Of a DNA stretch of 11,296 nucleotides, positions 1 through 5,305 are shown piece after piece (within the stretch, counting starts at the first letter, position 1; every line of letters starts with the position of its first letter). A program made the translations under genes and the position numbers. The DNA is from an uncultured Eubacteriales bacterium. Lineage in GTDB: Bacteria > Bacillota > Clostridia > Oscillospirales > Oscillospiraceae. The stretch is taken from positions 1-11,296 of the forward strand of contig USPI01000027.1 of assembly GCA_900556535.1 (NCBI GenBank), written 5' to 3'. The notes beneath the pieces are model-generated. The model was not told the origin of the DNA. It was given only the letters and a program-made list of their open reading frames with translations, and searched no databases.

Positions 1-44
1 AAAATCGCGGTCAAAATCGATCCAACTCGTCTCGTGCTTGCCAT
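1..44 (-). CDS. 5' end of an unidentified gene, cut by the window edge
   Basis: An ATG at 42-44 (minus strand) is preceded by an excellent ribosome site, AGGAGG at 52-57, with 7 bases between. Reading from that ATG gives MASTRRVGSILTAI and then the window ends, so nothing can be said about function. One caution: the frame two bases further on reads GKHETSWIDFDRDF with codons more like the neighbouring genes, but it has no start codon near the ribosome site. Either the ATG frame is right and the other is chance, or one base is missing just after the ATG. The gene lies downstream of the PAP2 gene on the same strand, 90 bp away, with its own possible promoter. Confidence 0.5.
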   Translation of the reverse strand, partial: MASTRRVGSILTAI

Positions 45-85
45 AAAGTTCCCTCCTGTTAAATTTTTCTGCCAATCAAAACAGG

Positions 86-106
86 TCGAATGTGTTCGAA
101 ACTATA
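86..106 (-). promoter_or_regulatory. Possible -10 box with an adjoining palindromic operator
   Basis: On the minus strand TATAGT (101-106) could serve as a -10 box for the gene that starts at 44. It is followed directly by a perfect 5-bp dyad with a 4-base centre, TCGAA-TGTG-TTCGA (86-99), placed where a repressor would cover the transcription start. No good -35 is visible 17 bases upstream, so the promoter is uncertain. The dyad spacing does not fit the Gram-positive LexA box. Confidence 0.3.
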
Positions 107-134
107 CTTTTGCCTCGTGTTTATATAGATTAAA

Positions 135-815
135 TCACATCGGGAAGCATTTTGCAAGCGTTATTTTATTGATTTTATTAAAAATTTTCCAAAGCGGCAG
201 GAGCATACCCATCAGATACGCGACCTCGCCGAAGAAAATGCCGGAGATGACGTCAGCGACGACATGCTGCTTGACGAAAAGCGTCGAAAGGCACACGAGC
301 GCGGCAAAGACGCCGGAGAAGATGCGCCAGCGTGGGCCGACCTCGCTTTTGAGCGACTGGCGGAACACCATGTATGCGAACATACAGTGCATCGAGGGGA
401 AGCAGTTTGTCGGGGTGTCGGTCGTGTAGATGATCGACAGCGCCCACGAAAACGGGCCCGCAACGTTTATTTCGGGGCGCACGACGCAGCTCGGCAGCGC
501 GATGAAGAAAAAGCAGCAGATGACCTCGCCTACGAGGATGCCGGCGGCCATTTTGTGGCAAAGCTCCTCGCGCTGGCGCATGACGACGACAAGTCCCGCG
601 GCCCAGAACACGAAGGTCAGGACGTAGATGACGACCCACTCCGGTCTGAGCGGGATCATGGCGTCAATGGGCAGCGTGACGTTGGTCGCGGGCAGGTTTT
701 TCGTGATCGTTTTCGTCACGCCCCAGACCAGCGCGTGCGTCAGCAGCACCACCGGCAGCACCGCGTATGAGTACGCCGGAAAGTTGTCCTCGATCAGTTT
801 TTTGAGCTTGTTCAT
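135..815 (-). CDS. PAP2-family membrane phosphatase
   Basis: A 226-residue integral membrane protein of the type 2 phosphatidic acid phosphatase superfamily, expected to remove phosphate from a lipid phosphate or lipid pyrophosphate at the membrane. About six hydrophobic segments are visible (roughly residues 15-33, 59-79, 90-109, 143-157, 166-183, 189-210). Of the three PAP2 motifs, motif 1 is reduced to RP at 113-114 without its upstream Lys; motif 2 is PSMH at 140-143, with Met in place of the usual Gly; motif 3 is S177...H184...D188, with Thr instead of Arg after the Ser. The two catalytic His (143, 184) and the Asp are kept. These variants resemble the sphingomyelin-synthase-like branch more than classical phosphatidate phosphatases, but the substrate is unknown. 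The start has GGAG 7-8 bases upstream and a promoter at 854-882. No clear terminator follows the stop. Confidence 0.85.
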   Translation of the reverse strand: MNKLKKLIEDNFPAYSYAVLPVVLLTHALVWGVTKTITKNLPATNVTLPIDAMIPLRPEWVVIYVLTFVFWAAGLVVVMRQREELCHKMAAGILVGEVICCFFFIALPSCVVRPEINVAGPFSWALSIIYTTDTPTNCFPSMHCMFAYMVFRQSLKSEVGPRWRIFSGVFAALVCLSTLFVKQHVVADVISGIFFGEVAYLMGMLLPLWKIFNKINKITLAKCFPM

Positions 816-853
816 ATGAGTTCTCCAACTGTGTGTATAGTAGTAGCACAGTT

Positions 854-882
854 AATATACAACATCGTCTTTAATTTGTCAA
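854..882 (-). promoter_or_regulatory. Sigma-A promoter of the PAP2 gene
   Basis: On the minus strand a perfect -35 TTGACA (877-882) is separated by exactly 17 bases from TATATT (854-859). The start codon is about 39 bases downstream of the -10. This is the best consensus promoter in the window and needs no activator. It abuts the first hairpin of the repeat region. Confidence 0.85.
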
Positions 883-943
883 CCACTGCCGTGGGGGCAG
901 TTCGCCTTGGGATAGTGCGAATACATCTATTGCGGTTGCACGG

Positions 944-1030
944 CTCGCTCGCCGCGAGGGGCAGAGCGCCTTAACGCTTCTACCAATACATTTTTTGCGG
1001 CTGCTCGGTTACGAAACTGCCGACGAAACC
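944..1030 (+). repeat. Direct repeat, copy 1 (29-bp part plus 50-bp module A)
   Basis: The first 29 bases (944-972), starting CTCGCTCGCCGCGAG, match 1220-1248 at 28 of 29 positions. The last 50 (981-1030) are copy A of a module that ends CCGACGAAACC. The pair 944-1030 and 1220-1305 brackets the palindromic element at 1089-1218 with a period of 276 bp. Confidence 0.8.
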
Positions 1031-1088
1031 GTGAAACTGTCGCCTCCCGTGAGTGCGGTCTTGGTCATACCGATTTAGTGCGTCATTG

Positions 1089-1218
1089 GCTTCCCCTTGA
1101 GGGGAAGCTGTCACCGAAGGTGACTGATGAGGTGATTTAAAGCCTTATAATGAGGGATTTAAACACCTCATCCGGCTCTCCGCTTCGCTCCGACCCACCT
1201 TCCCCTCAAGGGGAAGGC
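1089..1218. repeat. 130-bp palindromic MITE-like element, copy 1
   Basis: Both ends are inverted repeats (GCTTCCCCTTGAGGGGAAG type) and each end is also a hairpin by itself: CTTCCCC/GGGGAAG around TTGA on the left, CCTTCCCC/GGGGAAGG around TCAA on the right. Inside are a hairpin GTCACC-GAA-GGTGAC and a long inner pairing of 1126-1141 with 1158-1172 (GATGAGGTG..TTTAAA against TTTAAACACCTCATC, one bulged base). No reading frame of its own. A second copy lies at 2841-2974. It resembles a miniature inverted-repeat or REP-type element; no transposase is present in the window. Confidence 0.85.
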
Positions 1219-1219
1219 A

Positions 1220-1305
1220 CTCGCTCGCCGCGAGAGGCAGAGCGCCTTGAGATTTTACCGATACGGTTTTTGCGGTATCTCGGTTACTATTATTCCGACG
1301 AAACC
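1220..1305 (+). repeat. Direct repeat, copy 2 (29-bp part plus 50-bp module B)
   Basis: This starts two bases after the palindromic element ends. The part at 1220-1248 is 28/29 identical to 944-972, and module B (1256-1305) matches module A at 39 of 50 positions without gaps. Other members of the 50-bp family are at 2698-2747 and, inverted, 3214-3263. Confidence 0.8.
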
Positions 1306-1311
1306 ATCACA

Positions 1312-1345
1312 AGCGGGCGAGCATTGCTCGCCCGCTGTTTTGTCT
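1312..1345 (+). terminator. Terminator-like hairpin without an upstream gene
   Basis: A perfect 11-bp stem AGCGGGCGAGC (1312-1322) pairs with 1326-1336 around a 3-base loop and is followed on the plus strand by GTTTTGTCTT. That is terminator-like for plus-strand transcripts, yet no plus-strand gene lies upstream. It sits inside the repeat module array, where hairpins of different sequence recur, so it may be a repeat part rather than a true terminator. Confidence 0.45.
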
Positions 1346-1353
1346 TAGTCGGA

Positions 1354-1390
1354 AGTCCGTCACCGTGACACGGCAGTGTAATCCACCGCC
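1354..1390 (+). repeat. 37-bp module, copy 1
   Basis: Begins with AGTCCGTCACCGTG, a 14-mer found exactly three times in the window, and continues GCAGTG.AATC...CGCC. Ungapped copies are at 2787-2823 and 3048-3084. Copies 1 and 2 are both followed shortly by GCATTGGC. In copy 2 the palindromic element comes directly after this; here it does not (1401-1410, then TCAACG), as expected of an unoccupied insertion site. Confidence 0.75.
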
Positions 1391-1448
1391 GCAGTCCGTG
1401 GCGCATTGGCTCAACGCCGGTTGCCCCACGGCAGTGGGCAAGGCGCGA

Positions 1449-1481
1449 CAAAAACCTCGGCAGTTCATAATACTGCCGAGG
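1449..1481 (-). terminator. Rho-independent terminator of the cation efflux gene
   Basis: Read on the minus strand, a perfect 10-bp stem CCTCGGCAGT/ACTGCCGAGG (1472-1481 with 1455-1464, 7-base loop) is followed by TTTTT (complement of 1450-1454). It lies 8 bases beyond the stop codon of the gene ending at 1490. Confidence 0.88.
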
Positions 1482-1489
1482 CTTTGGGT

Positions 1490-2659
1490 TCATATTACGA
1501 AGGAGGTATCGACGGTGACGACGGCGAAGTGGCCGGGCATACGCTCCTCGACGGTGCGGCAGATGAGGCTGCGGAAGTCCTCGGCGCTCATGCCGACGGC
1601 GGTGTCCATAACGACGTCGAAGATGAGGTTCGTGTGGCTCGGTCCCATGACCATGCGCAGGTCGTGGATGCCGCGCAGCCCGTTCACGCCGCTCAGCGCC
1701 TCGTTAAGCGCACTGCGCTCCGCCGCGAGCAGCTCGTTGTCGGTCTCGACGGGGTCCATATGTATCGTCGCGTCGCAGCCGAGGGTCTCCTTGAGCTTGC
1801 GCTCGACGGTGTCGATGCTGTCGTGCAGCTCGAAGATATCGCCCCTGCCGTCTACTTCGGCGTGCAGGCTTATCATGAGCCTGCCGGGGCCGTAGTCGTG
1901 GACGACGAGGTCGTGCATTCCTATGACTGCGGGCGAGCTCATGACGAGCTGCTCGATCTTGCTCACAAGCTCGGGGTCGGGCGCCTGACCGAGCAGCGGC
2001 GAGAGCGTGTCTTTGGCAACGCCCGCGCCGGCGTAGAGGATAAACAGCGCGACGAGCACGCCCGCGTAGCCGTCGATGTTCACGTCAAACAGGTACGACA
2101 CGCCCATCGACAGCAGCACGACCGCGGTCGCAATGGAGTCCGAAAGGCTGTCGGTGCCGGTGGCTGCCATGGCTGCGGAGGAGATCTTCCTGCCGATGCT
2201 GCGGTTGTATGCGAACATATAGACCTTGACGAGTATCGACACGAGCAGTATCGCCGCCGGCAGCAGCCCGATCTCCACGGGCGTGGGCGCTGCTATTTTC
2301 CTGACCGAGCTCATGAACAGCTCGACGCCCATGACGACGATCATGATGGCGACCGCGAGACCGGAAATGTACTCGATCCTGCCGTGACCGAAGGGGTGGT
2401 GCGGGTCGGGCTTCTTGCCGGAGAGCCTGAAGCCGAGCAGGGATATTGCCGATGAGCCCGCGTCGGAGAGGTTGTTGAAGGCGTCGGCGGTGATGGCGAT
2501 CGAGCCGGAGATGACGCCCGCCGCGTACTTGCCCGCAAACAGCAGCACGTTCAGGAAAATGCCCAGCACACTGCACAGCGTGCCGTATGCCTTGCGCACC
2601 GCCGCGTTGCCGTACTCCGTGCGGTTCTTTATAAATATTTTCGACAGAAGATCAACCAT
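1490..2659 (-). CDS. Cation diffusion facilitator, probable Mn-type efflux, with two tandem C-terminal domains
   Basis: A 389-residue membrane antiporter that would export a divalent metal. The start at 2659 is chosen because AAAGGAG (2668-2674) lies 8 bases upstream; a longer frame to 2749 would begin inside repeat DNA. About six membrane segments occupy residues 30-220. The metal site reads NxxxD in helix 2 (N62, D66) and DxxxD in helix 5 (D170, D174). In published CDF classifications, Asn/Asp-xxx-Asp with DxxxD marks the Mn group, whereas Zn carriers usually have HxxxD. DPHHPFGHGRIEYISG (residues 85-100) is a family hallmark. The tail, about 165 residues, is twice the usual length and contains two similar blocks, about 240-300 (GMHDLVV) and 323-389 (GIHDLRM), each like the cytoplasmic dimerisation domain. 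The terminator is at 1449-1481. No clear promoter is visible; it would have to lie inside the repeat cassette at 2684-3277. Confidence 0.9.
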   Translation of the reverse strand: MVDLLSKIFIKNRTEYGNAAVRKAYGTLCSVLGIFLNVLLFAGKYAAGVISGSIAITADAFNNLSDAGSSAISLLGFRLSGKKPDPHHPFGHGRIEYISGLAVAIMIVVMGVELFMSSVRKIAAPTPVEIGLLPAAILLVSILVKVYMFAYNRSIGRKISSAAMAATGTDSLSDSIATAVVLLSMGVSYLFDVNIDGYAGVLVALFILYAGAGVAKDTLSPLLGQAPDPELVSKIEQLVMSSPAVIGMHDLVVHDYGPGRLMISLHAEVDGRGDIFELHDSIDTVERKLKETLGCDATIHMDPVETDNELLAAERSALNEALSGVNGLRGIHDLRMVMGPSHTNLIFDVVMDTAVGMSAEDFRSLICRTVEERMPGHFAVVTVDTSFVI

Positions 2660-2697
2660 TCTTCCCACTCCTTTTTTTAATCTCGCTTTGACGCACC

Positions 2698-2747
2698 TGC
2701 GGATACGGTTTTTGCGTGGACACGGTATCGAAACTTCCGACAAAACC
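2698..2747 (+). repeat. 50-bp module, copy C
   Basis: Core ATACGGTTTTTGCG, then CACGGTATCGAAAC and CCGACAAAACC. It aligns without gaps to copies A (981-1030), B (1256-1305) and inverted D (3214-3263; 40 of 50 identical). It forms most of the left inverted repeat of the cassette. Confidence 0.78.
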
Positions 2748-2786
2748 ATAAAGCTTTCGCTTCCCGTGAGCCATGCCTTAGTCAGC

Positions 2787-2823
2787 AGTCCGTCACCGTG
2801 CTTGCGCAGTTTAATCTACCGCC
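2787..2823 (+). repeat. 37-bp module, copy 2
   Basis: The same AGTCCGTCACCGTG start as 1354-1390 and 3048-3084. The centre CTTGCGCAGTTTAATC differs from the other copies at several bases but not in length. It is followed by GTGCATTGGC, into which the palindromic element at 2841 runs. Confidence 0.75.
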
Positions 2824-2840
2824 ATTGTCCGTAGTGCATT

Positions 2841-2974
2841 GGCTTCCCCTTGAGGGGAAGCTGTCAGGCGTAAGCCTGACTGATGAGGTGATTTAAAGTC
2901 TTTTCGTGGAGGATTTAAACACCTCATCCGGCTCTCCGCTGCGCTCCGACCCACCTTCCCCTCAAGGGGAAGGC
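2841..2974. repeat. 134-bp palindromic MITE-like element, copy 2
   Basis: Nearly identical to 1089-1218 at both ends and in the inner arm. The differences are concentrated in two places: the loop of the long arm, and the small hairpin, which here is GTCAGGC-GTAA-GCCTGAC instead of GTCACC-GAA-GGTGAC. Both strands of that stem changed together, so pairing is kept. A remnant of one end (TTCCCTCAAGGGGAAG) is also seen at 3164-3179. Confidence 0.85.
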
Positions 2975-3047
2975 AAGTGCCTTGGCAAGTGCTCTGCCGT
3001 GTCTTTTCGGCATTTCAAATAGCCAAAACTACTGACCAAACCGTTGC

Positions 3048-3084
3048 AGTCCGTCACCGTGACACCGCAGTGAAATCTTGCGCC
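3048..3084 (+). repeat. 37-bp module, copy 3
   Basis: Starts with the exact AGTCCGTCACCGTG 14-mer, then ACACCGCAGTG.AATC..GCGCC. It aligns ungapped to 1354-1390 and 2787-2823. Unlike those copies it is not followed by GCATTGGC. Confidence 0.72.
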
Positions 3085-3122
3085 AATGTCAGCAGCGAAA
3101 TTGCCACAACGGCAAGTTGCCC

Positions 3123-3203
3123 CGCACCCGTGGGGGTGCGAGGCAAGCATGGTTTTGTCCGTTTTCCCTCAAGGGGAAGTCACCAGCGCACTGAAACAGT
3201 GCG
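3123..3203 (+). repeat. Pair of short hairpins followed by a shared tail
   Basis: Hairpin CGCACCC-GTGG-GGGTGCG (3123-3140) is followed by AGGCAAGCATGGTTTTGTCC. Hairpin CGCACTG-AAA-CAGTGCG (3187-3203) is followed by AGGCAGATACGGTTTTGTCG. Stem sequences differ inside, yet each pairs perfectly and the tails are alike. Between them lies a truncated end of the palindromic element (3164-3179). Confidence 0.65.
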
Positions 3204-3213
3204 AGGCAGATAC

Positions 3214-3263
3214 GGTTTTGTCGGCAGAATAGATACCGTGCTACCGCAAAAAACGTATCCGTA
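3214..3263 (-). repeat. 50-bp module, inverted copy D
   Basis: The reverse complement aligns without gaps to copies A, B and C (40 of 50 with C). Being inverted relative to C, it makes the right-hand inverted repeat of the 2684-3277 cassette. Confidence 0.75.
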
Positions 3264-3280
3264 GGTGCGTCAATGCGCCA

Positions 3281-5305
3281 TCAAAAGGTGACGATTTTGT
3301 AGTAGGTGTTGGAGGTTTTCTTGTAGACGGCGGCATAGATGAGGGCAAAGACGCAGAAGCTTATGACGGTCGTCCAAATAAGGAAGCTCGTGTTATAGAA
3401 GCTGAACAGATAGAGTATCTTGCGGATGAACGGGAACGCAAAGCTCAGATGCAGTCCCGCGAAAATGAGCGGCAGGAAAAACACCGTCAGGAGCTGAGAA
3501 TTGATGCTGCGCCTTATCTCCTGCTTTGTCATGCCGACCTTCTGCATGATCTCAAATCTGCCCGCGTCCTCATAGCCCTCGGAAAGCTGCTTATAGTAGA
3601 TGATGAGCACCGCCGCGCAGATAAACACCGCGCTGAGCAGGATGCCGAGGAAAAACAGTCCGCCGAATGCTCCCGCGAAATACGCGCGCTCGGCTGCGCG
3701 GGAGTCGTAAACGAGGTAGCTCCAGCTTTCGTGTTCTTCCGGCGACAGCTCTCCGCTTTCGGCCGCGTCGCTTATCATATTTGTGACCTTTTCCTGCTCA
3801 TCGACATCGTCCGAGCAGTCAAAATCATAGTGCCACTGCATTCTCACGGCGCCGTCCTCCGCCGCGGCAAGCAGCGTTTCAACGCTCTTATCGAAATCCG
3901 CGACCACGAGCGTCACGGTCGGCACAATATCGGCGGTGTCGCTTCCGTTTACCAGCGGCATCGTGTCAACGGTCTTTTTGACGGTGAAGCTCAGCGCATC
4001 GCCGAGGGACACGGTCTTGAGGTCATAGTCGCAGCGCAGGGTGTGCACGATCGCCTCGCCCTCGCCGAGGGTCTCGTTCGTCCCTGCGGCACGGTTATAG
4101 TCGGACAGCGGCACGAGGCGCACGTTCGCGTCCTGTAGTCCGCCGCTGCCGTAGCTCTTGGAAATATCCACCACGCCGTCTTTAAACACGCCCGTCACGA
4201 CCGCCTGACGGAAATCGAGGACGTTTTTGCGCTCGGTATCGCCGAGTGCGGACACGAGCTTATCGCGCAGCGTACCGATCTTCTCCTCCGACATGACCGA
4301 GGCGTCGGCTGTGTGCGTGTAGCCGACGGTCACGTCGATATCGCGCGGGTAGCGGGCGTTCGTCAGGTCGAGCATACCGAAATACAGGCATGAGGTGGAG
4401 GAGATCATGACGAGCACCATCGTTGCAAGAATGCAGATGCTCGCAAGCCCCGCTCCGTTTCGCTTCATGCGGTAGGTCATCGACGCAACGGACACGAAGT
4501 GGTTGGGCTTATAGTAATAGCGCTTATTCTTCTGAAGGGCTCTGCACAGCATAACGCTGCCGGCGATGAAGATAAGATAGGTGCCGATAATGACCATGAT
4601 GACGGCGGCAAAAAAGATCATGAGCGCCTTCACGGGCTGGTCTATGCTGACGGCGAGATAATACGCCGCACCGAGCAGGACTATGCCCGCAATGCCGAGC
4701 ACGGGGTTTGCCTTGACGGGCTTTTCGCCGTAGTTTTCGCTGCGCACGAGCTCCGTTGCGGTCATGCGCATGACGCGGATGATGCTGTTTAAGAGAATGA
4801 GCGCGAAAATTATACCGAAGAAGATGAACATATACTCAATGGCAGGGAGCGATATATGCAGGGCATAGTCCGCCGTGCCGCCCAAGAAGTGTGCCATCAG
4901 CATCTCCGCGAGCTTTGACAGTATAGCGCCGACGACAATTCCGCCCGCGAGGGAAAGCAGCGCGCAGAAAAGCGTTTCCCATATGAGCACGCGCGTAATA
5001 TTGCGCTTATTCATGCCGAGAATGCTGTAAAGTCCGAACTCCTTGTATCTGCGGCGAACGAGGAAGGAGTTGCAGTAGAAAAGGAAGATGAGCGCAAACA
5101 CGACGATGACGTATACACCCAGCGAGAGCGTCTGTGCCGCCGTGCTGCCTCCGACCATACCGTCGAGGAAGCTGCCCGAGGCGAGGTAAAACATGATGTA
5201 AAACACCGCCGCGACGCCCGAGGCCGAGAGGATATACGGAACATACAGGCGCTTATTCTTTACGATGCCGCTCCATGCGAGTCTGGGATAAAAGCCGAGC
5301 CTCAT
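3281..5305 (-). CDS. BceB/FtsX-like ABC transporter permease (peptide resistance type)
   Basis: A 674-residue membrane subunit of a Bce-type exporter, the family that protects Firmicutes against cell-wall-active peptides such as bacitracin or lantibiotics and also acts as co-sensor. The layout fits: about seven membrane segments in residues 25-312, a large outside domain of about 225 residues (315-540) and three more segments (545-572, 602-628, 641-662). FtsX-type cytoplasmic loops follow helices 2 and 8 (RYKEFGLYSILGMNK, 86-100, and RFEIMQKVGMTKQEI in the tail). Its start codon overlaps the ATPase stop (ATGA, 5302-5305), so the two are translationally coupled. No terminator is evident after the stop; the repeat cassette starts 3 bases on. 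The peptide substrate cannot be read from sequence, as the outside domain is variable. Confidence 0.9.
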   Translation of the reverse strand: MRLGFYPRLAWSGIVKNKRLYVPYILSASGVAAVFYIMFYLASGSFLDGMVGGSTAAQTLSLGVYVIVVFALIFLFYCNSFLVRRRYKEFGLYSILGMNKRNITRVLIWETLFCALLSLAGGIVVGAILSKLAEMLMAHFLGGTADYALHISLPAIEYMFIFFGIIFALILLNSIIRVMRMTATELVRSENYGEKPVKANPVLGIAGIVLLGAAYYLAVSIDQPVKALMIFFAAVIMVIIGTYLIFIAGSVMLCRALQKNKRYYYKPNHFVSVASMTYRMKRNGAGLASICILATMVLVMISSTSCLYFGMLDLTNARYPRDIDVTVGYTHTADASVMSEEKIGTLRDKLVSALGDTERKNVLDFRQAVVTGVFKDGVVDISKSYGSGGLQDANVRLVPLSDYNRAAGTNETLGEGEAIVHTLRCDYDLKTVSLGDALSFTVKKTVDTMPLVNGSDTADIVPTVTLVVADFDKSVETLLAAAEDGAVRMQWHYDFDCSDDVDEQEKVTNMISDAAESGELSPEEHESWSYLVYDSRAAERAYFAGAFGGLFFLGILLSAVFICAAVLIIYYKQLSEGYEDAGRFEIMQKVGMTKQEIRRSINSQLLTVFFLPLIFAGLHLSFAFPFIRKILYLFSFYNTSFLIWTTVISFCVFALIYAAVYKKTSNTYYKIVTF

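Larger units (their letters stand above)
883..1448. other. Intergenic region built from repeat modules, no gene
   Basis: No credible coding sequence is visible. In order it holds a small hairpin (stem CTGCC/GGCAG, 886-898), an 87-bp direct repeat (944-1030), a spacer ending ATTGGC, a 130-bp palindromic element (1089-1218), the second direct repeat (1220-1305), an 11-bp-stem hairpin (1312-1336), a 37-bp module (1354-1390) and a 6-bp-stem hairpin (TTGCCC/GGGCAA, about 1420-1442). The same modules reappear at 2684-3277. Open frames here have no ribosome sites and cross the palindromes. Confidence 0.7.
2684..3277. repeat. 594-bp cassette bounded by 67-bp imperfect inverted repeats
   Basis: Bases 2684-2716 match the reverse complement of 3245-3277 at 30 of 33 positions (core GACGCACC.GCGGATACG). 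The similarity continues without gaps inward to 2750 and 3211, in total 55 of 67. The cassette begins 24 bp before the efflux gene's start codon and ends 3 bp past the permease stop codon. It contains no credible gene and consists of modules also present at 944-1390. It could be a non-autonomous mobile element or a composite of smaller repeats; no target duplication was recognised. Confidence 0.75.

Noticed and set aside
86..99. Possible LexA (SOS) box
   Set aside because: The half-sites are GAA-N4-TTC; the Gram-positive LexA box needs GAAC-N4-GTTC, which has a longer spacing.
1122..1172. ACTGATGAGG in both palindromic elements looks like the hammerhead ribozyme core CUGAUGA
   Set aside because: The bases after it pair in a long arm with TTTAAACACCTCATC, and no GAAA or cleavage-site geometry follows, so the hammerhead fold is not possible.
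1365..2455. Long plus-strand open frames opposite the cation exporter
   Set aside because: Shadows of a recognisable CDF protein on the other strand; low-complexity His/Asp/Arg-rich translations without ribosome sites.
2660..2749. N-terminal extension of the cation exporter by 30 residues
   Set aside because: It runs into the inverted-repeat cassette, is Arg/Lys-rich and unlike the family, and the internal ATG at 2659 has a good AAAGGAG site.
883..3277. Possible CRISPR array in the repeat regions
   Set aside because: Repeats differ in type, orientation and spacing, and there is no regular repeat-spacer pattern or cas gene.
3449..4138. 229-codon plus-strand frame opposite the permease
   Set aside because: Antisense to the outside domain of a clear Bce permease; no ribosome site or motif.
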